NCBI GenBank assembly: GCA_963770295.1
Contig: CAVYPA010000003.1
Span: 1-64,000 of the forward strand
DNA from: AWTP1-13 sp963770295
GTDB lineage: Bacteria; Pseudomonadota; Alphaproteobacteria; Rhizobiales; Hyphomicrobiaceae
Reading direction: 5' to 3'
DNA length: 64,000 bases
Within the stretch, counting starts at the first letter, position 1, and every line of letters starts with the position of its first letter. The notes beneath the pieces are model-generated. The model did no database searches. It saw only the letters and a program-made list of their open reading frames with translations, and had not been told where the DNA came from. This document shows, one piece after another, positions 35,848 to 43,862 of this stretch. The position numbers and the translations under genes are program-made.

Positions 35848-36828
35848 CTATTCCGACTTGGCCAGCCCCACTTTTTCCAGGGCCGCCTTTTCGTCGGCGG
35901 CGAGCTTGGGAATGAAGGCCTGGTAGTCCTCGGTGCTCATGTAGCGGCGCACGAAATCGAACCGGTCGAAGAGCTCGATGACCTTCGCGTCCTCGTAGGC
36001 CTGCTTGAAGGCGTCATGCAGCTTCTTGACGATCGCTGGATCCATGCCCTTGGGCCCGGCCAGCCCAAAGGGGGAATCGAACTCATAGGTGTAGCCCAGC
36101 TCCTTGAGGGTCGGCGTCTCGGGCCACTTCTTGCTGCGTTGGCCGTTGAGCAGCAGCAGAAGGCGAAAATCACCGGAGGCCACTTGCGGAGCCCATCCCG
36201 GCGATTCCACCATCATCATGACATGGCCCCCGAGCACCGCGGCGATGGACTCGCCGCCGCCCTTGCTCGGGATATGTGTGAACTGGACGCCGGATTGCCG
36301 CGCCATCAGCTCCATCGCAATGGCATTGGTGGTGGCGGCGCCGATCGTGGCATAGGTGAATTTGCCCGGATTGGCCTTGGCGAAGGCGATGACGTCGCTC
36401 CAGGCCTTGAAGGGCCCGTCGCTCTTGACGACCGCGCCCAGGGTGTAACCGCCGAGATTGATAATGTAGGTAAAGTCCTTCACCGGATCGAAGGTCGCCT
36501 TTTGCATGTAGGGCACGCGGAACACGGGGATGGCGATCTGGCCGATGGTATAGCCGTCGGGCTTGGCCGTGGCCGCCATCGTCGCCGGTCCGAGCGTGGC
36601 GCTACCGCCCGGTTTGTTCTCGACGATCACCGGCTGTCCGAGGTGCTTGGAGGCACTCTCGGCGATGCCGCGGAACAAAAGGTCGGCGCTGACGCCGGCC
36701 TGGAAGGGAACGATGAGGCTGATCGGTCGCGACGGAAAATTGCTCGGCGCCTGGCCAGAGGCCGGTGCCACGAGAGCCGCGAGGCTGGCCGCCGCTGCGA
36801 CCAGCGCGAGCCAGGCTCGACGCTGCAT
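35848..36828 (-). CDS. tctC: TTT solute-binding protein (TctC/Bug family), copy 2
   Basis: 326 residues. A paralog of the gene 49 bp downstream, with the same layout: signal peptide (MQRRAWLALVAAAAS to ASGQAPS), SLIVPFQAGVSADLLFRG, VIVENKPGGSATLG, HIPSKGGGESIAAVLGGH and SPFGLAGPKGMDPA. The start has GGGAGGATGTAAGC before it. Two receptors for one TctAB pair suggest that either two solutes share the permease or one receptor serves another transporter. Sequence divergence between the copies is large, so the duplication is not recent. Confidence 0.92.
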   Translation of the reverse strand: MQRRAWLALVAAAASLAALVAPASGQAPSNFPSRPISLIVPFQAGVSADLLFRGIAESASKHLGQPVIVENKPGGSATLGPATMAATAKPDGYTIGQIAIPVFRVPYMQKATFDPVKDFTYIINLGGYTLGAVVKSDGPFKAWSDVIAFAKANPGKFTYATIGAATTNAIAMELMARQSGVQFTHIPSKGGGESIAAVLGGHVMMMVESPGWAPQVASGDFRLLLLLNGQRSKKWPETPTLKELGYTYEFDSPFGLAGPKGMDPAIVKKLHDAFKQAYEDAKVIELFDRFDFVRRYMSTEDYQAFIPKLAADEKAALEKVGLAKSE

Positions 36829-36954
36829 GCTTACATCCTCCCAGTCGGCTGGCCAGGTTCGGGTGTGCCCGGCTCTTGGGGAAAGACTAGCCTATTCTTG
36901 GCGCCGAGCAACCTCTGAGGTCGGCGGCCCCCAGCAGCCTCGACGCCGTCGCCC

Positions 36955-37854
36955 TTAGGACTGCATGCCCCAGCGGCGCACCGTGGCCGCCTCGATGTTG
37001 CGGAAGATCAGGTTTTCCACGGTCAGGCCGATCAGGATCACCGTGAAAAGACCCGCGAACACGGCGGGAATGTCGAGCATGTTCTTGTTTTCATAAATAT
37101 ACCAGCCAAGCCCGCCTTTGCCCGAGGAGACGCCGAAGACGAGCTCGGCGGCGATCAGCGTGCGCCAGGCAAAGGCCCAACCGATCTTGAGCCCCGTCAG
37201 GATGGAGGGAAAGGCGGCAGGGATCAGAATCTTGATAATAAAGCGTGGCCCCTTGAGACCGTAATTGCGCCCGACCATGCGCAAGGTGTTGGACACGGAC
37301 CGGAAGCCCGAATGCGTATTCAGCGCGACGGCCCACAGCACCGAGTGCACCAGCACGAAAATGATGGAAAGATCGCCAAGCCCAAACCAAATCAGCGCCA
37401 GCGGCAAGAGCGCGATCGCCGGCAGTGGGTTGAACGCGGAGGTCAAGGTCTCGAGCAAATCATTGCCGACCCGGGACATCATCGCCAGCGTCGTGAAGAC
37501 CATGGCGAGCAGCAACCCCAGGGTGTAGCCCTTGAGCAGCAACTGCACGGAATTGGAGACCTTGACCGGAATGTCACCGCTGCGGATCCCCGCCCAAAAG
37601 GCCTCGACGGTGGCGCTGAACGTGGGCACCAGCAGCGCATTGTTGAGCCGGCGCGCATAGAGCTCCCAGGCCAGCGCGATCAGCAGCAGGATCATCGCCT
37701 TGCGCAGCCAGGCCTGCGCGGCAAGCCTTTGCCACACCGTCAAGGGCTTTTGCACCACGCCGATGCCGGAGCCGGCCACGGTGTCGCGCAGGTATTCCGG
37801 GCGGGTCGGCGGGCTCGCGGTTGCCGCGCGTGAGGTCGCGGGGGCGTCAACCAT
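36955..37854 (-). CDS. NitT/TauT-type ABC transporter permease
   Basis: 299 residues. Inner-membrane permease of an SsuC/TauC-like importer. After a 40-residue N-terminus come six helices; the binding-protein-dependent permease motif is seen in SVSNTLRMVGRNYGLKGPRFIIKILIPAAFPS (split around the coupling helix EAA-like region) and the late FAWRTLIAAELVFGVSSGKGGLGW is family-typical. The start MVDAPATSR overlaps the ATPase stop by 8 bp. Family members carry sulfonates, taurine, nitrate, pyrimidine precursors or aromatic acids; nothing here fixes the solute. Confidence 0.9.
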   Translation of the reverse strand: MVDAPATSRAATASPPTRPEYLRDTVAGSGIGVVQKPLTVWQRLAAQAWLRKAMILLLIALAWELYARRLNNALLVPTFSATVEAFWAGIRSGDIPVKVSNSVQLLLKGYTLGLLLAMVFTTLAMMSRVGNDLLETLTSAFNPLPAIALLPLALIWFGLGDLSIIFVLVHSVLWAVALNTHSGFRSVSNTLRMVGRNYGLKGPRFIIKILIPAAFPSILTGLKIGWAFAWRTLIAAELVFGVSSGKGGLGWYIYENKNMLDIPAVFAGLFTVILIGLTVENLIFRNIEAATVRRWGMQS

Positions 37855-38644
37855 GGGGTGTGGTCTCCTGCTCCTCGATGCGGTCCGCGAATAGCAAGTC
37901 GTGGATCCGGTCGGACAATTTGCGGCCCGCGGCATCGACGGGATCGCGCCCGTCGCTGTTGAGTTCGCCCTTCACTTGGCCCGGGTGCGGCGACATCAGC
38001 AAAATGCGGTTGCCGATCAACGTGGCTTCCGGAATGGAATGGGTGACAAACAGCACGGTAAAGCGCGTGTCGGCCCACAGCTGTAAGAGCTCGTCTTGCA
38101 TCTTGCGCCGGGTCAGGGCGTCGAGCGCCGCAAAGGGCTCGTCCATCAGCAGCACGTCGGCTTCCATGGCCATCGCCCGGGCGATGGCGACGCGCTGTTT
38201 CATGCCGCCCGAGAGCGTGTGCGGGTAGGCGTTGGCGAACTTGGCAAGATTGACCTTCTCGATGTAGCGCATGGCCTGGGCCTCGGCCGCCTTGCCGCGC
38301 AGCTTGCGCGAGGCTTCGAGCGCGAAGGTGACGTTTTGCTTGACCGTCTTCCACGGCAGCAGCTGATCGAACTCCTGAAACACGAACACGCGGTCGGCGC
38401 CGGGCCCGCGAATGGGCAGCCCCTTGAGGCGCATGCTGCCCTCGGTGGGCGCCATGTAGCCGCCCACCGCCTTGAGCAGGGTCGACTTGCCGCAGCCCGA
38501 GGGTCCGAGCAACACGAACCGGTCGGCGCGGTAGACGTCGAAGCTGACGCGGTAGGTGGCGGTGACGAGGTGCCGTTCGGTCTTGTATTGCAGCGTGACG
38601 CCGTCGACCTGGAGCAAGGGCGTCGGACCGGATGGAGCATGCAT
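37847..38644 (-). CDS. NitT/TauT-type ABC transporter ATP-binding protein
   Basis: 265 residues. ATPase partner of the permease. Walker A LLGPSGCGKSTLLKAVGG, Q-loop VFQEFDQLLPWKTV, signature TLSGGMKQRVAIARAM, Walker B VLLMDEPFAALDALTR and switch FVTHSIPEATLIG. The start is the ATG of MHAPSGPTP; the open frame upstream belongs to intergenic sequence and the binding-protein gene. Gene order binding protein-ATPase-permease is usual for the family. Confidence 0.92.
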   Translation of the reverse strand: MHAPSGPTPLLQVDGVTLQYKTERHLVTATYRVSFDVYRADRFVLLGPSGCGKSTLLKAVGGYMAPTEGSMRLKGLPIRGPGADRVFVFQEFDQLLPWKTVKQNVTFALEASRKLRGKAAEAQAMRYIEKVNLAKFANAYPHTLSGGMKQRVAIARAMAMEADVLLMDEPFAALDALTRRKMQDELLQLWADTRFTVLFVTHSIPEATLIGNRILLMSPHPGQVKGELNSDGRDPVDAAGRKLSDRIHDLLFADRIEEQETTPHG

Positions 38645-38694
38645 GGTGTGGCGGCCTCCGTGGCCAGCAGGGGAAAGCGTCCCCCCTGTTTTTT

Positions 38695-39711
38695 CTAGCT
38701 GCCGGGCAAGTTGTGCACTTCGGGGAAGAACAGGTCCTGCCAGCGTGAGGGCTTCACCTTGATGCTGCCGACGGCGTGCATGAACTCGGCATATTTCATG
38801 GTGCTCTCCGGCACCATGGTCCATTTGACTTGCTTGTCAGCGGCGATCTCGGCGACCTTATCGACCGTCATCTTCGACTTCACGTTGTCGATCCAGTACT
38901 GCGCGGCGGGCTTCACGTCCGCCTTCAGCATCTCGGTTGCTTCCGCGAAGGCCGCCATCAGCGCCTTGTAGAGCGCCGGGTTCTTGTCGCGAAACTGCGA
39001 GGAGGTCCAGGCCACGGTGAAGGTGTGCGGGCCGCCGAACACCTCATAGGAATTGAGCACCGTGTGAATGCCTGCCTTCTCCAGTTGCTGGTATTGGAAC
39101 GGCGGCACGCTGAAGACGCTGGTGATATCGCCGGTTCCGCTCAACAGCGCGATGGTGGAGTCGGGCGGCGACATGCCAACCGTGATCGGATCGAGTTTGG
39201 CGTAGTTCTCTTGGCCCCACTGCTTGGCCGCCGCCATCTGCAGCATCATCGCCTGCACGGATACCTTCACCGCCGGCAGCGCGATCTTGTCCTGTTCGGT
39301 GTAGTCCGTGAGGCTCTTGATCTTGGGATTGCTGGTGTTGAGCAGGATCGGTTGGGAGGAGAACGCCGTGATGCCCTTCACCGCGTTGGCGCTCCCCTGC
39401 GTGCGCGCCCAGATGGTAAGCAAGCCGGGTACGCCGCCGGACACGATGTCGACCGAGCCAGAGAGCAAGGCGTCGTTCATGGCCGCTGGACTGTTGAAGG
39501 TCGCCCACACCACTTTGATCTCGCCAACACCGGCCGCCTTGGCGTGCTTCTCGAGCAGCTGATGGTGCTCCATGATGTTGAACTGCAGGTAGCCCATGGA
39601 GAACTGGCGCGCAAAGCGGACCTCGGGCACTTGCGCGCCCGCCGGCGTGGCGAGCACGCCGGCCATCAGTCCGACCATGGCGGCCACAACGGCTCGTCTT
39701 CCACTCGGCAT
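38695..39711 (-). CDS. NitT/TauT-type ABC transporter substrate-binding protein (NMT1-like)
   Basis: 338 residues. Periplasmic receptor with a Sec signal peptide (MPSGRRAVVAAMVG to TPAGAQVPE). NMT1/THI5-like layout: FARQFSMGYLQFNIMEHH, NDALLSGSVDIVSGG, LTIWARTQGSANAVKGI and GISPP-like VGMSPPDSTIALLSG. GAGAGGAA precedes the start. A decayed relative lies 1 kb away on the other strand (40730-41885), sharing the LTIWARTQGSAN and AMMLQMAA segments. Confidence 0.9.
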   Translation of the reverse strand: MPSGRRAVVAAMVGLMAGVLATPAGAQVPEVRFARQFSMGYLQFNIMEHHQLLEKHAKAAGVGEIKVVWATFNSPAAMNDALLSGSVDIVSGGVPGLLTIWARTQGSANAVKGITAFSSQPILLNTSNPKIKSLTDYTEQDKIALPAVKVSVQAMMLQMAAAKQWGQENYAKLDPITVGMSPPDSTIALLSGTGDITSVFSVPPFQYQQLEKAGIHTVLNSYEVFGGPHTFTVAWTSSQFRDKNPALYKALMAAFAEATEMLKADVKPAAQYWIDNVKSKMTVDKVAEIAADKQVKWTMVPESTMKYAEFMHAVGSIKVKPSRWQDLFFPEVHNLPGS

Positions 39712-39770
39712 TGGCGTTCCTCTCCGCATCTCGTCCCTGCTTTAAGGCTTGGGCCTCGGATCAACTCTTG

Positions 39771-39806
39771 GTCAGTCCTGGGGTCAGTCCTGGGGTCAGT
39801 TCTGCA
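39771..39806. repeat. 12-bp tandem repeat, three units
   Basis: GTCAGTCCTGGG occurs twice exactly (39771, 39783) and a third, altered unit follows (39795). It is non-coding, in the gap between the FAA-hydrolase-family gene and the binding-protein gene. Confidence 0.85.
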
Positions 39807-39871
39807 GTTCAACGGTTGGGGCCGCGCGCCTGGGCTGGCCGTCGCCGTCCTGGGTCGCCGATAACGTGTGC

Positions 39872-40657
39872 TCAGCGCTCCGGGGCAGCAACGAAGGTAT
39901 TGCGCAAGGTGCCGATGCCGGAAATCTCAACCTCGACGACGTCGCCCGCGTGCAAGTCGGGCGAGGCCCCGTCCGTCCCCATCCAAAGCACGTCGCCGGG
40001 ATAAAGCGTGACGTAGCGCGTGATGGTTGAGATGTAGGTGGCGACGCCGAACAGCATGGCGTTGGTCTTAAAGCGCGTGGTCTCGCGGCCGTTGACGGAC
40101 ACGCGCGTTTCCAGCCGCTCGAGGTCGACGTCGGTTTCGATCCACGGACCCATGGGCTTGAAGGTATCGGTGTTTTTGGCCCGCCACAGCGTGCGGTCGG
40201 ACTTCTGCCAGGTGCGTTCGCTGACGTCATTGCCGATGGTGTAGCCAAGGACGCAGGCGAGCGCCTCGGCCTCCGGTAGATGCCGGGCGCGCTTGCCGAT
40301 CACCACCGCGAGTTCGCCCTCGTAGTGCACCTTTTGCGCGCCAGCGGGGATCACCACCGCTTCCTCGTGGGCGATCAGGGCATTGACGGCCCGGTAGCCG
40401 ACGTCGGGCTGCGTCGGCAGATCGGCCTTGATGCCGAGCTTGTTGGCCGCTTCCAGCACGTGCTGGGCGTAGTTGAGCCCGACGCAATAAAAGGTCGGCG
40501 GCACCACCGGCACTTCGATCTTGACCGCGGCAAGCGCGTGGCTTTTCGCGGTTGTCTCCCAGCCCAGGAAGGGATCGCCCGCGACCTCCCGCAGGCGATC
40601 GCCCTCGAGAATGCCGTAGGCGCGACGGCCCTGATGCGAGAAGCGGATCCAGCGCAC
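39872..40657 (-). CDS. fumarylacetoacetate hydrolase (FAH) family protein
   Basis: 261 residues with a GTG start (VRWIRFSHQG) preceded by AAGGGAAGGA. FAH-fold enzyme, a divalent-metal-dependent hydrolase, decarboxylase or hydratase acting on 2-oxo acids of aromatic or sugar-acid breakdown. Metal-site signatures: GLNYAQHVLEAAN, VHYEGELAVVIGK (Glu ligands) and GYTIGNDVSERTWQ (Asp ligand). It is first in the minus-strand series that continues with the NitT-type importer, so the enzyme may process the imported acid. An upstream ATG would overlap the divergent pseudogene and lacks domain content. Confidence 0.88.
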   Translation of the reverse strand: MRWIRFSHQGRRAYGILEGDRLREVAGDPFLGWETTAKSHALAAVKIEVPVVPPTFYCVGLNYAQHVLEAANKLGIKADLPTQPDVGYRAVNALIAHEEAVVIPAGAQKVHYEGELAVVIGKRARHLPEAEALACVLGYTIGNDVSERTWQKSDRTLWRAKNTDTFKPMGPWIETDVDLERLETRVSVNGRETTRFKTNAMLFGVATYISTITRYVTLYPGDVLWMGTDGASPDLHAGDVVEVEISGIGTLRNTFVAAPER

Positions 40658-40729
40658 GGCTTTGCGGTCCTTCCCTTGGCCGCCCTTCCCTGGGCGGTGC
40701 GTTTCTTGTTGTGACCCGACCGGTCTATC

Positions 40730-41885
40730 ATGAAGCGTGGGCGCGCAAAAGTTCAGTTGCCCGCCACGCCGTGGCCGCAATCAAAGACGAGGGCCGGGAA
40801 GACGAGAGCCGGAAAGGCGAGGACCGGGACGACGAGGGCGGCCAAAAAAGAAAGCGAGGAGCAGATCCCAAGTGTGAAGGCCCGACGACGCATCAGCCGC
40901 CGCCGAGCGCTCAGCGCGCTCATCGAGGGCGGAGCGCTTCTGGCCGCGCCCCGGCTTTTGTGCAGGCGCAAAGCCCCCTCAGCGTCCGCTTCGTCCAACA
41001 GCGCGGCCCTCCTCTCGATCCCCGGTCGATGTCAGGGTCTGCGGCGGCATCCTGCAGTGTAGGAAGCAACCAAGCTGGGTTTGGGTAAGGTCGAGGCCAC
41101 CGCGACGGCCTTGAGTGGGCCGGGCCCGGTGCTCGACGCCCTACTCTCGGGTGCTGCCGACTACGGCACGGCGGCCTTGCCGTCCTTGCTCACCGTGTGG
41201 GAGCGCACGCGCGGCAGCGCCAACGAGGGAAAGGCGGTCGGCGCCGTCAGCAATGGCGCCATGACGCTCTACACCATCAACCCCAACGTCAAGACGCTGG
41301 CCGATTTCGGTGAGCAGCATCGCATTGCCGTGCCCACCGTGCGCCTGTCCTTCAACGCCATGATGCTGCAAATGGCGGCCGAGCAGCTGTGGGGCGACCC
41401 GCATCGCCTCGACCACTTGACCGTGGCGCTGGGCCATCCCGATGCGGTCACCGCGCTGTCCGCCGGTTAGGGCAAGGCGACCCTCACGGCCCACATCGGC
41501 GTGCACCCCTTCACCGATCGCGGCCTGAAACGGCCGGGCGCGCACGTCATTACCGATAGCCGCAAGGTCTTTGGCGGCCCGCTGACGCAAATTACGCAAA
41601 AACCCCACCCTGTTCCAGGCCGTCGCCAAGGCGCTCGAGGATGCCATCCGGGCGGCGAATGCCGATCAGCGCCAAGCCGCCGCCCTCTGGAAGGAGGCGC
41701 AAAAGGCGCCTGAAAGCATCGACGACCTGGTCGCCCAGCTGAACGACCCCGGCTTCGAATTCACCTCACGGCCACAGCGGATCGCCCACTTCACGGCCTT
41801 TCTCAACCGTGTCGGTACCCTGAAGGCCAAGGTTGGCGACGGGACGGAGCTGTTCTGGGAAACCGTCCACCACCAACAGGGTGAT
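40730..41885 (+). pseudogene. decayed NMT1-like ABC substrate-binding protein
   Basis: A paralog of the binding protein at 38695-39711. A Tat-like signal RRRISRRRALSALIEGGALL starts it; after one or more frame changes the longest piece (41081-41470) matches the paralog closely: DALLSGAADYGTAALPSLLTVW, RTRGSANEGKAVGA and NAMMLQMAAEQLWG. The frame is stopped by a TAG at 41468-41470; reading through gives GKATLTAHIGVHPF, then another break at an A-run (41598-41602) and a last matching piece KNPTLFQAVAKALEDA to GDGTELFWETVHHQQG. A stop codon plus several frame breaks indicates a real pseudogene, divergent from the FAH-family gene. Confidence 0.82.
40787..40846 (+). repeat. 15-bp tandem repeat, four degenerate units
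   Basis: Units ACGAGGGCCGGGAAG, ACGAGAGCCGGAAAG, GCGAGGACCGGGACG and ACGAGGGCGGCCAAA lie head to tail. In the pseudogene's first frame they read as KTRAG-type units before the signal peptide. Confidence 0.75.
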
Positions 41886-42054
41886 GAGCCGCGGCGGGCC
41901 CCCGACGCGGCGCGACTGGCGGCCCCGTCCCAGACCCGAGCGGCCGGCGCCGCCCTCCGAGCCCGTCGCTGGCACCCGTGGGAACGGAACCGGATGCCCC
42001 TGCACGTCGTTGGCTTTATGGTCTTGCGGGTTTAAAGGAGGGTAGGAGGCGGTC

Positions 42055-42477
42055 ATGACACGCCTAGCACGGCAAGCCTTGCTCTCAGCGCTCCTTGTCG
42101 GCGGCGTCCTCCTCGGCGCCGTTCTCTTGACCGTTTTGGCACCCATGGCGCAGCCGCGCGCGGCCGAAGAAGGCCAAGCCTCAGCCGTGCCGGTGCGGCT
42201 TGAGAGCCTTTTGGGGCGCGACGTGGCGACGGCTCCCGATGGGGACGCGGGCCGCATTATCGATTTGTTGGTCGACCGCGACGGCACCGTGCGCGCCGCC
42301 GTCGTCGAGTTTGGCGGATTTCTTGGTATTGGCACGCGCAAGATCGCCATCGAGTGGCCGGCCTTCCGCTTTTCCGGGCGGCTCATTGCCGTTGACGTCT
42401 CGCGCGATCAGATCCGGGCGGCGCCGGACTATAAGAGCAGCGAATTTACCTCCCTGGTGAAGGCGACCAGCGACTAA
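42055..42477 (+). CDS. PRC-barrel domain protein, exported
   Basis: 140 residues. An N-terminal hydrophobic segment (about residues 8-30, LLSALLVGGVLLGAVLLTVL) acts as signal or anchor, and the rest forms one PRC-barrel: LESLLGRDVATAPDGDAGRIIDLLVDRDGTVRAAVVEFGGFLG followed by IAIEWPAFRF (read as separate strands). PRC-barrels occur in RNA processing, photosynthetic reaction centres and many uncharacterised envelope proteins; this type is the last. GGAGG precedes the ATG. It is followed by a repeat-bearing gap and an MFS permease on the same strand. Confidence 0.82.
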   Translation: MTRLARQALLSALLVGGVLLGAVLLTVLAPMAQPRAAEEGQASAVPVRLESLLGRDVATAPDGDAGRIIDLLVDRDGTVRAAVVEFGGFLGIGTRKIAIEWPAFRFSGRLIAVDVSRDQIRAAPDYKSSEFTSLVKATSD

Positions 42478-42504
42478 CTTGCGACCGAACCGACCGCCCC
42501 CGCG

Positions 42505-42540
42505 CCCGTCTCGTTGCCCGTCTCGTTGCCCGTCTCGTTG
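42505..42540. repeat. 12-bp tandem repeat, three exact units
   Basis: CCCGTCTCGTTG three times head to tail (42505, 42517, 42529), non-coding, 20 bp before the GTG start of the MFS permease. A hairpin or changed spacing of the promoter region is possible. Confidence 0.92.
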
Positions 42541-42560
42541 AGTGTGAAAGGTCTGCCGCG

Positions 42561-43853
42561 GTGCAACCCGCCTTGCGCAGGAGTGAACGCGGTCTCGACT
42601 GGTTCACCTTCTTCGTGGCCGACATCCAGACGGGCTTTGGCCCCTTCCTCGCGGTCTATCTCACCACCCAGAAATGGAACCAGGCCGATATCGGGCTGAT
42701 CCTCGCCATCGGCAGCCTCGCCGGCCTCATCAGTCAGCTGCCCGCCGGCTGGCTCGTCGACATGGCAGCGTCGAAGCGCCGCCTCGCCATGCTGGCCATC
42801 GTCGGCATCGGCCTCAGCGCCTTCCTCATCGCCCTCATGCCCTCCTTTCTCGGCATCCTGATCGCCAAGCTTTTGCACGTGGCGTCGAGTTCGGTGCTGG
42901 GTCCCGCTATCGCCGCCATCACGCTCGGGCTGGTCGGCCATGCCGCCGTCGGCCCGCGGCTCGGCCGCAACGCGCGCTTTGCCTCGATTGGCAACGGTCT
43001 GGCCGCCGGCGTGATGGGTGCAACCGGCTATCTGATCTCGCCACAGGCGGTGTTCCTGGTCACGGCGGTGCTGGCGCTACCGACGCTCCTCGCCTTGGCG
43101 CAAATTCGCGAAAGTGACATCGATCCGGTGCTGGCCGACGGCGGCATCGTTGCGCGCGAGCCGCGCGCCGGCCACGCGCCCGTCTTGATCGGCCAGCTCT
43201 TGCGCAAGCGCTCCCTGCTGGTCTTGACCTTCGCCCTTTTCCTATTCCATGCCGCCAACGCTGCCATGCTGCCGCTGGTGGGAACGGAAATGGCCATGCG
43301 CTCGGACCGCTTCGTGCTGCCGATCTTGGGCCGCGAGATCGACATGGGCCAATGGGCGAGCGCGCTTGTGGCGGTGTGCATCGTCGTACCACAGCTCATG
43401 GTGGCGCTGATCGCGCCGGGCGTGGGACGGCTCGCCGTGCACTGGGGCCGGCGCCCGGTCCTGCTCTTGGGCTTCGCCGCGCTGCCGGCGCGCGCGGCCA
43501 TTCTCGCCTTCAACAGCGATCCCTGGGTGATCGTGGCCGCGCAGATGCTCGATGGCATTTGCGGGGCCGTGCTGGGGGTGCTCGTGCCGCTCTCGCTCGC
43601 CGATATCACCCGCGGCTCAGGGCGCTTCAATTTGGCGCAAGGCATCGCCGCCAGCGCCACGGGCGTTGGGGCGGCGCTCAGTACCGCCGTGGCCGGCTAT
43701 CTCGCCGCAAAATTCGGAAGTGGTACGGCTTTTCTCGGGCTTGCCATCACGGCCGCCGCCGCCTTCGTGACCCTTCTGGTTGCAATGCCGGAAACTGCAC
43801 CCAAAAACATCAATGGTCTGGAAACGAACCGAACGGACCCTCACACGTTGTGA
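42561..43853 (+). CDS. major facilitator superfamily permease
   Basis: 430 residues with a GTG start. A 12-helix secondary transporter. The loop after helix 2 reads GWLVDMAASKRRLAM (MFS signature A-like), and the middle loop holds basic residues between two six-helix halves. A long second-half segment LPLVGTEMAMRSDRFVLPILGREIDMGQW is typical of a group of MFS proteins found beside metal or antibiotic genes, but I cannot name the substrate. The PRC-barrel gene precedes it and an ABC exporter follows within 10 bp, so it may share a role in export. Confidence 0.85.
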   Translation: MQPALRRSERGLDWFTFFVADIQTGFGPFLAVYLTTQKWNQADIGLILAIGSLAGLISQLPAGWLVDMAASKRRLAMLAIVGIGLSAFLIALMPSFLGILIAKLLHVASSSVLGPAIAAITLGLVGHAAVGPRLGRNARFASIGNGLAAGVMGATGYLISPQAVFLVTAVLALPTLLALAQIRESDIDPVLADGGIVAREPRAGHAPVLIGQLLRKRSLLVLTFALFLFHAANAAMLPLVGTEMAMRSDRFVLPILGREIDMGQWASALVAVCIVVPQLMVALIAPGVGRLAVHWGRRPVLLLGFAALPARAAILAFNSDPWVIVAAQMLDGICGAVLGVLVPLSLADITRGSGRFNLAQGIAASATGVGAALSTAVAGYLAAKFGSGTAFLGLAITAAAAFVTLLVAMPETAPKNINGLETNRTDPHTL

Positions 43854-43862
43854 GGGGCAACG

